From assembly GCF_000225705.1 (NCBI RefSeq), contig NZ_JH126472.1:1-64000 (forward strand): a DNA stretch of 64,000 bases. Reading direction: 5' to 3'. The position numbers and the translations under genes were made by a program. This DNA is from Collinsella tanakaei YIT 12063 (lineage in GTDB: Bacteria; Actinomycetota; Coriobacteriia; Coriobacteriales; Coriobacteriaceae). The notes under the pieces are model-generated. The model ran no database searches and had not been told where the DNA came from. It saw nothing but the letters and a program-made list of their open reading frames with translations. Positions 11,944-22,412 of the stretch are shown here, piece by piece. Numbering within the stretch: the first letter of the stretch is position 1; each line of letters opens with the position of its first letter.

Positions 11944-12426
11944 CTATACCTCCGAATTCTTTACTGCATGAGTCATGACCTTACGGGCCTGCTCAAGTTG
12001 ATGACGCACGGATGCGTCGCGACGACGGCCGTTCACCGAAAGGATCAGGCCGCCGATGATAGACGGGTCGACGCGCTCGATAAGAAACACGTTGCAGCCC
12101 AGATCGAGCTCGCACTTTTGGGTAACCAGCGCACGAAGCTCGTTATCAAGCGGAACAGCGGTCGTGACGGTGACGCCAACGGTCTGCTGATCGCCATCTG
12201 CCATCTCGCTATAGAGGTCGAGGACCTCGGACAGCTTATCCAGGTCGCCGTGAGCGGCCATCTGGGACAGAACCGACAGGACCTCGGGACTCGCCTCTGC
12301 TTCCGCTTTGAGCGGAGCGAGATTCTCGTACACGCGGTTCTCGGTCTTTGCGGCTTCGAGCAGCGTGCGTGCGTAGGTTTCAAGCTTGCGCTTTTCCAGG
12401 CGCTCGCTGATCTGCTTATCGGCCAT
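11944..12426 (-). CDS. atpH: F-type ATP synthase delta subunit
   Basis: A 160-residue OSCP/delta-type stator subunit linking the b subunits to the top of F1. It has an N-terminal helical domain ([21 protein letters not shown]) and the conserved C-terminal segment [28 protein letters not shown]. It overlaps atpF by 11 bases, which fixes their stoichiometric co-translation. Similarity is mainly in the C-terminal motif, as is usual for this fast-evolving subunit. Confidence 0.93.
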   Translation of the reverse strand: MADKQISERLEKRKLETYARTLLEAAKTENRVYENLAPLKAEAEASPEVLSVLSQMAAHGDLDKLSEVLDLYSEMADGDQQTVGVTVTTAVPLDNELRALVTQKCELDLGCNVFLIERVDPSIIGGLILSVNGRRRDASVRHQLEQARKVMTHAVKNSEV

Positions 12427-13021
12427 TGAGGGTGCCTACTTCCAAGAGATACTTCTTGATGAGCTCGCGCTGCTTCTCCTCGTCGTTTGCGAGGGTTTCG
12501 CCAACAATCTTGCCGGCAACGGCGACAGACATCTTCGCGATGGTGTCGGTAGCGCTGGCATAAGCGCGCTTCATCTCGTCATCGGCACGATCATGTGCCT
12601 TAGAGATGATCTCCTCAGCCTCGCCGTGGGCGGCCGCGACGATGCGGGCGCGCTCCTTCTCGGCATCGGAACGAGCATCCAGAACGATCTCAGAAGCCTT
12701 GCGACGCGCGTCGGCGATGATTGCATCCGCCTGATCGCGAATCTCGGCAGCCTCTGCCTTGGTAGCGTCAGCCTCCTCGATACTATCCTCGATCTTGTGC
12801 TCGCGTGCATCGAGCACAGAGATAACCTTTGGCCAAACGAACTTGGCAAGCAGGAACCAGATGATGAGGAAGATAACGAGCGCGGGAACGAACTCCGCCA
12901 TCTTGGGGATAAGGATATCCGCACCGCCCGACTCCGTACCCTCGGCGAATGCCAGGGCGGGCACGCTCGACACCGAGGCGGTGACCCCGAGTGCTATCCT
13001 CACGCGTGTAACGTTCTTCAT
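12416..13021 (-). CDS. atpF: F-type ATP synthase subunit b
   Basis: A 201-residue peripheral-stalk subunit. A hydrophobic N-terminal stretch looks like a cleavable signal peptide (basic MKNVTRVR, hydrophobic core, then ALAFA before EGTESGG). It precedes the usual b-subunit membrane helix (VPALVIFLIIWFLLAKFVWP, about residues 46-65). A long charged coiled coil rich in Ala/Glu/Arg follows (DAREHKIEDSIEEADATKAEAAEIRDQA and on). The extra leader makes it longer than E. coli b (156 residues). Confidence 0.94.
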   Translation of the reverse strand: MKNVTRVRIALGVTASVSSVPALAFAEGTESGGADILIPKMAEFVPALVIFLIIWFLLAKFVWPKVISVLDAREHKIEDSIEEADATKAEAAEIRDQADAIIADARRKASEIVLDARSDAEKERARIVAAAHGEAEEIISKAHDRADDEMKRAYASATDTIAKMSVAVAGKIVGETLANDEEKQRELIKKYLLEVGTLNGR

Positions 13022-13069
13022 GACTCCCCCTCGGGATCTGAAGTCCGGCGTTCTATTTGGAACACCCGA

Positions 13070-13264
13070 CTATTTAACAACCAATGCAACAACAAAGCCG
13101 ATCAGGGCCAGGGCCTCAGCAAAGGCGGCGCCCATGATGAAGACAGTGAAGACGCGGTCCTGAACCTCAGGCTGACGTGCCATGGCGAGCGCGACGCCAT
13201 GAGCGGCCAGGCCGATAGCAAGACCTGCACCGATAACACCAAGACCGTAACCGATAACTCCCAC
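13070..13264 (-). CDS. atpE: F-type ATP synthase subunit c
   Basis: A 64-residue, two-helix c-ring subunit. The first helix has the glycine repeat GYGLGVIGAGLAIGLAAHG, the polar loop is ARQPEVQ, and the ion-binding carboxylate is the Glu in AAFAEALALIGF. The residues near this Glu lack the Gln and Ser/Thr of Na+-type c subunits, so proton coupling is likely. The start is GTG at 13264, set by AAGGAGGAATT; this gives a protein shorter than most c subunits (about 70-90). Confidence 0.95.
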   Translation of the reverse strand: MGVIGYGLGVIGAGLAIGLAAHGVALAMARQPEVQDRVFTVFIMGAAFAEALALIGFVVALVVK

Positions 13265-13360
13265 AATTCCTCCTTGAGTTCATGCGCCATCTTTGACGCA
13301 CTTTGAACACGATACCTATATCAAACGCACTCTATATATATGCGTCTGGTATCCAAAACC

Positions 13361-14161
13361 TTAATGGCCCTCCGCCTCGGCGCCCTGAATGTAGACCGCG
13401 GTGAGGACGGTGAACACGTACGCCTGGATAACGCCGACGAAAATCTCGATTGCATAGATGACAAAGAGAATCGCCGCAAACGCAAGCGACGGAATGGCGC
13501 CAAGCAGATTCGCCGCGGTAAGCTGCTGGATGAGCGGCTCCGCGAACAGCGACACCATGAGGGCGAAAGAACCCAGAACGATGTGGCCCGCGAACATGTT
13601 GCAGAACAGACGAACTGCAAGCGTAATGGGACGAAGCAGGGTGGAGATGAGCTCGATTAACCAAATGAGGATGTTGAGCGGGAACATAACCCCCTTGGGG
13701 GCGAGGCTCTTAATATAGCCCCATACTCCGTGGTTCTTCATACCGATGCAGACAAAGTAAATGAAGACAACGAGGGCGAGCGCCGCAGTGGTAGAAATGG
13801 TGCCCGTACCCGGCTTCATTCCAGGAATGATGCCGATGATGTTGTTCACAAGAATGAACAAGAACAGCGTACCCAGGAACGGCATGTGGCGACGCCAGGA
13901 CTCTTTGCCCAAAATGCCGATTCCCACGTCGTTCTCGAGATACTCGATCACGTACTCGATCGCGTTCGCAAAGCGACCGTGGGGAACCACCGATACGCGG
14001 CGTGCAAACGCGAACATGATGACCAGCAGCACGATCGAAGACACGATGAGCCAGAAAGAATACTGGGTGACTCCGTGCATCAGATCGCCAACCACGGGGA
14101 TCGAGCTAAAGCTCGATACGAGGTGATTGATCTCTCCCGGCAGCTTATCGAACGCTTCCAA
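13361..14161 (-). CDS. atpB: F-type ATP synthase subunit a
   Basis: The membrane stator of Fo that forms the ion half-channels. The essential arginine is in PITLAVRLFCNMFAGH, followed by the C-terminal helices with the family's late polar residues (IQAYVFTVLTAVYIQGA). Several hydrophobic helices are evident. The start is uncertain: the open frame begins inside the preceding gene. A TTG at 14161 has AAGGAAGG at good spacing and gives 266 residues, close to E. coli AtpB (271). An ATG at 14194 would give 277 but has no clear ribosome binding site. Confidence 0.92.
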   Translation of the reverse strand: MEAFDKLPGEINHLVSSFSSIPVVGDLMHGVTQYSFWLIVSSIVLLVIMFAFARRVSVVPHGRFANAIEYVIEYLENDVGIGILGKESWRRHMPFLGTLFLFILVNNIIGIIPGMKPGTGTISTTAALALVVFIYFVCIGMKNHGVWGYIKSLAPKGVMFPLNILIWLIELISTLLRPITLAVRLFCNMFAGHIVLGSFALMVSLFAEPLIQQLTAANLLGAIPSLAFAAILFVIYAIEIFVGVIQAYVFTVLTAVYIQGAEAEGH

Positions 14162-14208
14162 GGTTTCACCTTCCTTTTGTTCGCTCGCACACATGTGCGG
14201 GCTCGCAA

Positions 14209-14514
14209 CTACTTTCGCCTGCCGCCCGTCATGCAATACACGGCGAAGAGCGTCCAGCAGACAAAGAAGCCCACAAGTTCCCCCACTAAACACGCTAGAA
14301 CACGTTTTTGCGAAAACAAGTAGACCACTATAACGCCCGAATGTAGCAAAGCAAGCGAAATCATGATTGAAACAAACCCCTTGGCGAGGCTTGCCTTGCG
14401 CTTATGCCGCAACACCGGCAGCAGCACAGCCATCAGGATTCCAAATGCCAAGACACCTATCGCGACTCCAGAAATCGCAAACGGAATATTGCCCAAGTTG
14501 TCTTGACCAAACAC
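14209..14514 (-). CDS. AtpI-like small membrane protein heading the atp operon
   Basis: A 101-residue protein with about three hydrophobic segments (residues 10-32, 46-66, 77-94). It has no recognisable catalytic motif. It sits between the candidate operon promoter and atpB, the place held by atpI in other bacteria. AtpI proteins are poorly conserved and are thought to help assemble the c ring. The assignment is by position, size and topology, not by a sequence signature. GTG start at 14514 with AAGGGTGA upstream. Confidence 0.6.
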   Translation of the reverse strand: MFGQDNLGNIPFAISGVAIGVLAFGILMAVLLPVLRHKRKASLAKGFVSIMISLALLHSGVIVVYLFSQKRVLACLVGELVGFFVCWTLFAVYCMTGGRRK

Positions 14515-14580
14515 CGTTTCACCCTTCCTGCCGCACGGGCTCCGCCTCTTCAGCGGGACTCGCCGAGCGCTCGAGACCCT

Positions 14581-14608
14581 ATTGTAAGCAGTTGCTTGTT
14601 CATTTCAA
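14581..14608 (-). promoter_or_regulatory. Candidate sigma70 promoter of the atp operon
   Basis: On the minus strand TTGAAA (14603-14608), a 16-nt spacer and TACAAT (14581-14586), about 67 nt upstream of the AtpI-like start. It is the best promoter match in the gap between upp and the operon. Confidence 0.6.
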
Positions 14609-14666
14609 TGGGTTTATTTCACACTGGTTACCTATATCGCCGACCAGTGCGCGTTATGCAACAAAC

Positions 14667-14701
14667 GGGCTGCATATGACGACTAACGGTGCATGCAGCC
14701 C
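14667..14701 (-). terminator. Hairpin after upp
   Basis: GGGCTGCAT and ATGCAGCCC arms about 30 nt after the upp stop. On the minus strand it is followed by GTTTGTTG, a weak T-tract. Probably ends the upp transcript upstream of the atp promoter. Confidence 0.55.
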
Positions 14702-14732
14702 TTGTTTCATGTGGTTGATTTATGGACAACTG

Positions 14733-15380
14733 TTACTTAGTACCGAAGATTCGGTCGCCCGCATCGCCCAAACCGGGAACGATGTAAGCGTTTTCATTCA
14801 GTCGCTCGTCCACCGAGCAGGTGTAGACGCGCACGTCCGGATCCGCGTCGAGGACCGCCTTGATGCCCTCGGGTGCGGCGATAAGAACCAGGAGGCGAAC
14901 ATCCTTGACGCCCTGGCTGCGTAGATACTCAATAGCGGCAGTGGCGGAGCCGCCGGTAGCGAGCATGGGGTCGACCACCAGGCAGGTGCGCTGGTCGATA
15001 TCTGCGGGAACCTTGCAGTAGTACTCGTGAGGCTCGTGGGTTTCCTCATCGCGGTACATGCCCACATGTCCAACGCGAGCTGCGGGGATGAGCTCGAGCA
15101 TGCCGTCGACCATACCCAGTCCGGCACGCAGGATAGGAATGATAGCGACCTTGCGACCGGCGATCTGCTTGGCGGTAGTGGTGCAGATGGGCGTGGTCAC
15201 CTCAACATCCTCAAGCGGAAAGTCGCGCGTCGCCTCATAGCCCTCGAACAGGGCAAGCTCCTTCACTAGCTCGCGAAACTGCTTGGAGCCCGTCTTGACG
15301 TCGCGCATGATGGTAAGCTTGTGCTGCACCATGGGGTGATCGACTACGGTCAAGCGACTCTGGTCAAATTCAACGCTCAT
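14733..15380 (-). CDS. upp: Uracil phosphoribosyltransferase
   Basis: A 215-residue type I phosphoribosyltransferase that salvages uracil with PRPP to give UMP. The PRPP-binding loop is [12 protein letters not shown] (near residue 137). The uracil-recognition end [17 protein letters not shown] is intact. Length is the family norm (about 208-215). GGAGATAT precedes the ATG. Position between rpiB and the atp operon matches Firmicutes gene order, where glyA is usually also present. Confidence 0.97.
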   Translation of the reverse strand: MSVEFDQSRLTVVDHPMVQHKLTIMRDVKTGSKQFRELVKELALFEGYEATRDFPLEDVEVTTPICTTTAKQIAGRKVAIIPILRAGLGMVDGMLELIPAARVGHVGMYRDEETHEPHEYYCKVPADIDQRTCLVVDPMLATGGSATAAIEYLRSQGVKDVRLLVLIAAPEGIKAVLDADPDVRVYTCSVDERLNENAYIVPGLGDAGDRIFGTK

Positions 15381-15390
15381 ATATCTCCAA

Positions 15391-15442
15391 TCAAAAAGGG
15401 GCCGGCACTGGTTTCATGGCTCCCATAAAACCCGCACCGGCC
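15391..15442 (-). terminator. Terminator after rpiB
   Basis: On the minus strand a GGCCGG(TGC)GGGTTT arm pairs with AAACC(AGT)GCCGGCC around a short loop, followed by CCTTTTTG. It lies between the rpiB stop and the upp ribosome binding site, so upp may need readthrough or its own promoter. Confidence 0.78.
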
Positions 15443-15477
15443 ACAGCCATACAAATGGATACTCGGGATTCGCAACG

Positions 15478-15942
15478 CTACGCAGAGGCCGCGTTCTTAC
15501 CGGTGGTGTCGAGCTTCATGATCTTCTCGACGCGTGCCGCATGGCGCCCGCCCTCGAACTCCGAGGTAAGGAAGACCTTGACGATGTCGCGGTTGACGGC
15601 CGGGTCGACAAAGCGGCCGGAGAGACCGATGACGTTGCCGTCGTTATGGCGACGGAACAGGTCCGCGAACTCGGGCGAGGTGATGGACGAGGCGCGAACG
15701 CCAGCGACCTTGTCCGCCGCAATAGCGATACCGATACCGGTGCCGCACACGCAAACGCCGCGGTCTGCCTCACCAGAAGCCACGCAGCGCGCGACCTTCT
15801 CGCCGTAATCCGGATAATCGACGCGGTCGTCCGTGTCCGGCCCCAGGTCGATGACCTCATGACCGAGCTCGTCCGCAAGATATGCGGCAAGCATCTGCTT
15901 CTGCTCAAAGCCGGCGTGGTCGGAGCCAATGGCGATACGCAT
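15478..15942 (-). CDS. rpiB: Ribose-5-phosphate isomerase B
   Basis: 154 residues of the RpiB/LacAB family, which interconverts ribose 5-phosphate and ribulose 5-phosphate in the pentose phosphate pathway. The N-terminal IAIGSDHAGFEQK motif and the active-site segment RGVCVCGTGIGIAIAADKV (Cys-x-Gly-Thr-Gly) mark the enzyme. The start at 15942 has AAAGGAA upstream; a longer frame would add 12 unlikely residues. Confusion with LacA or LacB is possible, but the context (tsaC, upp, atp) fits rpiB. Confidence 0.93.
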   Translation of the reverse strand: MRIAIGSDHAGFEQKQMLAAYLADELGHEVIDLGPDTDDRVDYPDYGEKVARCVASGEADRGVCVCGTGIGIAIAADKVAGVRASSITSPEFADLFRRHNDGNVIGLSGRFVDPAVNRDIVKVFLTSEFEGGRHAARVEKIMKLDTTGKNAASA

Positions 15943-16022
15943 GGAAACGTTCCTTTCCTCGTTGGTTGCCTGGGTCACTTACATGTGCCCCTCTTGACGG
16001 CGCTCTATTAGCGACACGTGTC

Positions 16023-17567
<1,545 letters not shown>

Positions 17568-17682
17568 AGCGGCACCTTTCTTGAGCACAAAAAGCAACCA
17601 GGTTGCACACCCGGTGAATTTACATCGAATTGTCTGTTGTTGCAGCATTGTGTCACATCGCCCATGCGCACCCTGTGATGGT

Positions 17683-17710
17683 TTTATAGCCACCCGACAA
17701 GCGGGTTGAA
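17683..17710 (-). promoter_or_regulatory. Candidate glpK promoter
   Basis: On the minus strand TTCAAC (17705-17710), 16 nt, TATAAA (17683-17688), about 115 nt upstream of the glpK start. The -35 box is imperfect. Confidence 0.4.
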
Positions 17711-17725
17711 TGGTCGGTTAACGAC

Positions 17726-17752
17726 AAAAGCGACCCTTCGCGCAGGGTCGCT
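17726..17752 (-). terminator. Terminator of the prmC-tsaC operon
   Basis: A perfect GCGACCC/GGGTCGC stem with a short loop, followed on the minus strand by TTTTG. It lies about 90 nt past the tsaC stop and ahead of glpK. Confidence 0.78.
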
Positions 17753-17841
17753 TGCACCAATAGGCACCAACAACGAGGCGATGCGTCCGCTATCGCTCAC
17801 GCTTGAGCACCATGTCTCCATATTGCTGTTGCACGCGCGGC

Positions 17842-18498
17842 CTACGCGAGCGCCGCCCGGATCTCACCGGCAGAGATTGCCCCCTCACGCAGAATCACGG
17901 GCTCGCCGTCGCGCACGGCAACGATGGTCGATGCATCACGGCACGTTGTCCGCCCCGCGTCCACCGCAACGTCCACGCCCGCCACGATACGCTCCTCCGC
18001 CGCCGCAAACGAATCTGGCGCCGGCGCACCATGCGTGTTGGCAGATGTCACCGCCAGCGGGGATCCGCAAGCGCGCACCAGATACTGAATGACCGGAGAG
18101 GCGGAGGCGCGCAGCGCCACGGTATTGTCCGCCGCCCGCATAAACGAGGGAACCAACGGCGACGCCTTCACCACAACCGTCAGCGCGCCTGGCCAAAAAG
18201 CGGATGCCAGCGCGCGAATCTGAGGCGCGACATCCCGCCCAAAGCGATCAAGGTCCTTAGGTCCAGCCACCAGCCACGGCACGGTTTGGGCGACGTCGCG
18301 ATGCTTCAGCGTAAAGATTCTGCCGTATCCCGTTTGGGGTCCCGGCGTCTCCCCGCATGCGCTGTAGGCGCCCACGCACACGCCCACACCATACACGGTT
18401 TCGGTGGGCAGCAGGGCAAGGGCGCCAGCCCTGAGCGCATCCGCAACCCCATCAAGACCGTCTGTGCAACCAGGACCAACTGCAACAACCTTAGTCAT
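17842..18498 (-). CDS. tsaC: L-threonylcarbamoyladenylate synthase (Sua5/YrdC family)
   Basis: 218 residues of the YrdC fold, making threonylcarbamoyl-AMP for the universal t6A37 tRNA modification. Typical elements are the N-terminal LPTETVYGVG motif, the substrate-binding Lys/Arg in the FTLKHRD segment, and AVTSANTHGAPAP. It lacks the extra Sua5 C-terminal domain, so it is of TsaC length. Its ATG overlaps the prmC stop by one base (TAATG). TsaC next to PrmC matches the ywlC region of Bacillus. Confidence 0.93.
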   Translation of the reverse strand: MTKVVAVGPGCTDGLDGVADALRAGALALLPTETVYGVGVCVGAYSACGETPGPQTGYGRIFTLKHRDVAQTVPWLVAGPKDLDRFGRDVAPQIRALASAFWPGALTVVVKASPLVPSFMRAADNTVALRASASPVIQYLVRACGSPLAVTSANTHGAPAPDSFAAAEERIVAGVDVAVDAGRTTCRDASTIVAVRDGEPVILREGAISAGEIRAALA

Positions 18499-19604
18499 TA
18501 AGCCTCTCCAACCGTCGCCAAGATGATACGGGGGCGGCGCGCAAGGTCTTCGATTATCCTAACGTCCTTGAACCCTGCCGCAGTGCAGATAGCCGCCGCA
18601 TCCTGAAGCGACTCCTCGTGCAGCTCGCATGCAAGCAAGCCTCCAGGTCGCAGCATCCTAGGCGCCGCGGCGACTAAGCGGCGGAAGATGTCGAGCCCGT
18701 CTTCTCCGCCCTCAAGAGCTAAATGGGGCTCATAATCGGTCACCTCTAAGGGGAGGACCTCCATCACCTTGCGCGGAATGTACGGCGGGTTTGACACCAG
18801 TACGTCAAACGCCCCGGCCTCATCCGGGCGCACCGGCGACACCAAGTCGCCCAAGCGAAACGCCACCGTCTCCTCGTCCATATGAAGAGCATCGCGATTA
18901 GCGATCGCAAGCTCCACGGCTTTGGGATTGACGTCCGTGGAGACGCAGCGCACGCTCCCCTCTCGCTCCGCGGCGATTGAGAGCGATATGCATCCGGTTC
19001 CGCAACCAACCTCAAGAACTCGCGCCACGCGCTGCCCATCTTGCGCACCGGATTGCCCGGACTCCGCATCCAGCCCAGCCGCGACGTCGGCGGAAATGTC
19101 CTCGGCCACTAGAGCCGTCTCGCCAGCCGCCTCGGTGCCCTCCTCTTCAGCCCGCTTCGCGGCGGCAGCCTCCTCTGCTCGTCGAGCCTCCTCAACCTGG
19201 GCGTTCCAGGGCAGCTCGACGCGCGCTCTACCAGAGGCGGGGCCCGCCCCCAGCACGCTGCGGTCAAGGTAGTCCAGCACCTCGCCCACCAATACCTCGG
19301 TTTCTGGACGAGGAATCAGCACCCCCGGGGCACATTTGATCTCAAGCGTCCTAAACCCGGTTGTCCCCGTAATGTACTGCACGGGCTCACCCTTGGCGCG
19401 TCGCACCACCGCTTGATGCATGCGATCGAGCTCGACGGGAGACATGGGCTTATCAAGCCCCATATAAAGGTCGATGCGCTTCATACCGGTCACGCTGGTC
19501 AAAAGCAACTCGGCCGTATAGCGGGCATGCTCGTCACCTTTCTTGCCCAGGTAATCGCGCGTCCAGTCCAGGCAGCGGCCGATAGTCCATACCTCGTTCG
19601 CCAT
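18498..19604 (-). CDS. prmC: Release factor N5-glutamine methyltransferase
   Basis: A 368-residue PrmC (HemK), which methylates the Gln of the GGQ motif in RF1 and RF2. The N-terminal helical domain includes GEPVQYITGTTGFRTLEI and LIPRPETEVLV. The SAM domain has VLEVGCGTGCISLS and the catalytic NPPYIPR. Between them lies an insertion of about 60 residues rich in Ala and Glu (roughly residues 130-195), making the protein about 80 residues longer than E. coli PrmC. The start at 19604 has GGAAGGG. prfA, its substrate gene, is nearby but separated by yitT. Confidence 0.94.
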   Translation of the reverse strand: MANEVWTIGRCLDWTRDYLGKKGDEHARYTAELLLTSVTGMKRIDLYMGLDKPMSPVELDRMHQAVVRRAKGEPVQYITGTTGFRTLEIKCAPGVLIPRPETEVLVGEVLDYLDRSVLGAGPASGRARVELPWNAQVEEARRAEEAAAAKRAEEEGTEAAGETALVAEDISADVAAGLDAESGQSGAQDGQRVARVLEVGCGTGCISLSIAAEREGSVRCVSTDVNPKAVELAIANRDALHMDEETVAFRLGDLVSPVRPDEAGAFDVLVSNPPYIPRKVMEVLPLEVTDYEPHLALEGGEDGLDIFRRLVAAAPRMLRPGGLLACELHEESLQDAAAICTAAGFKDVRIIEDLARRPRIILATVGEA

Positions 19605-19880
19605 AGCCCAACCCTTCCTCTCGCTCGCCTCGCAACCCGCCAAGGGCGTGAAGGCGCTTCGTGTTTCGCAAGCGATTCTACTTCATGAACAATCACACAA
19701 GGAGAAAACCAGCGCTTTTGCATGACTAGGAGCCGTTTTTTCTTGGCAGCATGTCCCATGTGCGCACAATCTATCAGAAAACTCGTCCGCATCTTCAAAC
19801 GTGCGCCGCTTGTACTACTATGTGCACGCAGCGTCGAGCCGCACCCCATCAGCCTTCCGCCCCAAAGGAGATGACCGCGA

Positions 19881-20903
19881 ATGTCGGGCACCAGCCCCCT
19901 CGAGAGCATCAAGCACCTTGGTCGCTATATCTTTGTCCGCCGTGTTGTCACCCTGCTCTGCGTTCTAGCCTCCGCCCTGCTTCAAACCTACGTGATCCAA
20001 GCGTTTGTCAACCCTGCCAACCTGCTTTCCGGCGGCTTCACCGGCATCGCGCTGCTTATCGACCGCGTCACGTCGCTGGTAGGCGTTAGCTTTCCCACGT
20101 CATTGGGCGTGCTGGCGCTCAACGCCCCCGTCGCCCTCTTCTGCTGGCGCAGCATCAGCAAACGCTTTGTCATCTTCTTCATGATTCAGGTAGCGCTGCT
20201 CAGCCTCTTCCTGCGTATCTTCTCATTCCAGCCTATTCTGGGCGAAACCCTGCTCAACGTCATCTTTGGCGGCGTGCTCAACGGCATCGCCATCGCCATC
20301 GCGCTCAAAAGCGGCGCGTCCACCGCGGGCACGGACTTTATCGCGCTGTACGTCTCCAACAAAACGGGCAAGACCATCTGGCCGTATGTTTTCGCCGCCA
20401 ACTGCTGCGTGCTGGGTATCTTTGGCGCCATCTTTGGCTGGGAGCACGCCGCGTACTCCATAGTCTTCCAGTTCATCTCCACCAAGGCGATCGATGGCTT
20501 CTACCACCGCTACAACCGCTCGACGCTCATTATCACGACCAAGCGCCCCAAAGAGGTGGCGGACATCTACACCGCGACGTTCCACCACGGCGCCAGCATC
20601 ATCGACGGCACCGGTGCGTATAGCGGCGAGGCCGTTGGCATTATCCACGCGGTCCTGTCCTCCTATGAAGTGGGCGATGCCATCAAGACCATCCGCTCCG
20701 TCGATCCGCGCGCCGTCATCAACGTGCTCAAAACCGATGACTTTGCGGGCAACTTCCACCGCGCCGGCGTAGACGAACCCCTGCCCAGCGAAGTGCTGTC
20801 CACCCCCGACGACGATCCGGTGCTAGAAATCGCCCAGCACATCCGCGCCGGCGCCGATCTTGCCAAGACGCCGCGCAAACCCTGGATGCGCCCCCGCGAT
20901 TAG
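19881..20903 (+). CDS. YitT family membrane protein (DUF2179 domain)
   Basis: 340 residues. Five or so hydrophobic segments fill residues 15-200, including the family stretch NPANLLSGGFTGIALLIDR and SGASTAGTDFIAL. They are followed by a soluble C-terminal DUF2179 domain (RSTLIITTKRPKEVADIYTATFHHGASIIDGTGAYSG). Members are widespread; no transport activity is proven by sequence. ATG with AAAGGAGATGA upstream. It is the only plus-strand gene in this stretch and separates prmC from prfA. Confidence 0.87.
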   Translation: MSGTSPLESIKHLGRYIFVRRVVTLLCVLASALLQTYVIQAFVNPANLLSGGFTGIALLIDRVTSLVGVSFPTSLGVLALNAPVALFCWRSISKRFVIFFMIQVALLSLFLRIFSFQPILGETLLNVIFGGVLNGIAIAIALKSGASTAGTDFIALYVSNKTGKTIWPYVFAANCCVLGIFGAIFGWEHAAYSIVFQFISTKAIDGFYHRYNRSTLIITTKRPKEVADIYTATFHHGASIIDGTGAYSGEAVGIIHAVLSSYEVGDAIKTIRSVDPRAVINVLKTDDFAGNFHRAGVDEPLPSEVLSTPDDDPVLEIAQHIRAGADLAKTPRKPWMRPRD

Positions 20904-20947
20904 CGTCCGCGAAGCCACCTTGCACCGTAAGGCCGCTTCTCCCAAAT

Positions 20948-20989
20948 GAAGAGAGCCGGAGCTCCCACACGGACGCCCCGGCTCTCTTC
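20948..20989. terminator. Shared hairpin between convergent yitT and prfA
   Basis: A 12-bp GAAGAGAGCCGG/CCGGCTCTCTTC stem in the gap between the two convergent genes. T-tracts on both sides are weak (CATTG, CATTT), so it is a plausible bidirectional terminator. Confidence 0.68.
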
Positions 20990-21026
20990 ATTGCTATCAT
21001 TGCGCGCGCAGCGACTCTAGAACGCC

Positions 21027-22094
21027 TTAGACGGCGGCGGCGAGCTTCTCCGCGCGGTCGGCAGCGGCGAGCGCCTCGATTACGGTGGACAGTTGGTCGC
21101 CCAGCAGAACGCCGTTGTAGGTGGAGTTGAATCCGATGCGGTGATCGGTCACGCGGTCCTGCGGCTGGTTATAGGTACGAATCTTCTCAGAACGGTTGCC
21201 GTGGCCAATCTGGCTGGAGCGCTCGGCACCCAGCTCTGCCTGCTGGCGCTCAAGCTCCATCTCGTACAGGCGGGCGCGCAGCATCTGCATGCAGACCTCG
21301 CGGTTCTGGATCTGAGAGCGCTGCTCCTGGGACTGCACCACGGTGTTGGTGGGCAGGTGGGTGATGCGCACCGCCGAGTAGGTGGTGTTAACGCACTGAC
21401 CGCCGGGGCCGGAAGCGCAGTAGGTGTCGATGCGCAGGTCGGACTGGTTGATCTGAACGTCGATCTCCTCCGCCTCGGGCAGCACGGCAACGGTCGCGGT
21501 AGAGGTCTGGATGCGGCCCTGGCTCTCGGTCTTGGGAACGCGCTGAACGCGGTGCACGCCGGACTCGTACTTCATAACGGAATAGACCTTGTCGCCCTCG
21601 ACCTTGAACTCGATGCTCTTGAAGCCGCCAGCCTCGCTGGGGCTGGAGTCAAGCACGGTCATCTTCCACTTCTTGGTCTCGAAGAAGCGCTGGTACATCT
21701 TGAACAGGTCGCCGGCAAAGATTGCCGCCTCGTCGCCACCGGCGGCGGAGCGGATCTCGACAATGGTGTTCTTCTCATCGTTGGGGTCGCTGGGGATGAG
21801 CATGAACTTGATGTCTTCCTCCAGCTGGGGCAGCTTGGCCTCGTTCTCGGAGATGTCCATCTGGAGCATCTCCTTCTCGTCCGCATCGCTGGCCTCGCGC
21901 AGCATCTCCTTGGCAGCCTCGATGTCATCCAACGCAGAGATGTACTCGCGTGCGGCGTTCACCAGGTCGGTCTGGTGCGCGTACTCCTTGTTGAGGCGCG
22001 TGAACTCCTTGATGTTGCCGGCAACGGACGGATCGGAAAGCTTCTTCTCAAGCTCCTGGTAGGCGATGATGATCTTCTCGAGCTTATCGCGCAT
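21027..22094 (-). CDS. prfA: Peptide chain release factor 1
   Basis: A 355-residue RF1. The peptidyl-hydrolysis motif is [18 protein letters not shown]. The stop-codon-reading PxT tripeptide is PKT in [16 protein letters not shown], where E. coli has PAT, so this is RF1 (UAA/UAG) rather than RF2 (SPF). An N-terminal coiled coil and the acidic [11 protein letters not shown] segment are standard. ATG with AAGGAGATCAGCT. The Gln of GGQ is the substrate of PrmC encoded about 2 kb away. Confidence 0.97.
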   Translation of the reverse strand: MRDKLEKIIIAYQELEKKLSDPSVAGNIKEFTRLNKEYAHQTDLVNAAREYISALDDIEAAKEMLREASDADEKEMLQMDISENEAKLPQLEEDIKFMLIPSDPNDEKNTIVEIRSAAGGDEAAIFAGDLFKMYQRFFETKKWKMTVLDSSPSEAGGFKSIEFKVEGDKVYSVMKYESGVHRVQRVPKTESQGRIQTSTATVAVLPEAEEIDVQINQSDLRIDTYCASGPGGQCVNTTYSAVRITHLPTNTVVQSQEQRSQIQNREVCMQMLRARLYEMELERQQAELGAERSSQIGHGNRSEKIRTYNQPQDRVTDHRIGFNSTYNGVLLGDQLSTVIEALAAADRAEKLAAAV

Positions 22095-22412
22095 AGCTGA
22101 TCTCCTTATTTACATGTGTGGGTCGACTAAGGGCGGCCGCGCGGGGCGGCACATCATATAGCAACTCGGCGTATGGACATGACGGGGCACTCGCGCAACC
22201 ACGGCGCGAGAAAAACCTACCTAGCTAGAGCATGTCGAATGCAAAACGCACGAATAATCCCCTTTCAACGGCTGCTATGATACCCAACCTCGGGGCGCCT
22301 GGGCAACATCGAGCGCGTCTTTGCAGATAAAGCGGGGTGCTATAACGCAAAACGCCCACAGATGGCAGGTCTCGATCAGACCTCGTGCACCAAACGCCGT
22401 CGATAACAAGAA
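22095..22412. other. Intergenic region upstream of prfA, no gene seen
   Basis: This stretch separates prfA from the hairpin at 22413. It contains only short open frames without ribosome binding sites. It should hold the prfA promoter, but no convincing -35/-10 pair was found on the minus strand. Confidence 0.55.
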
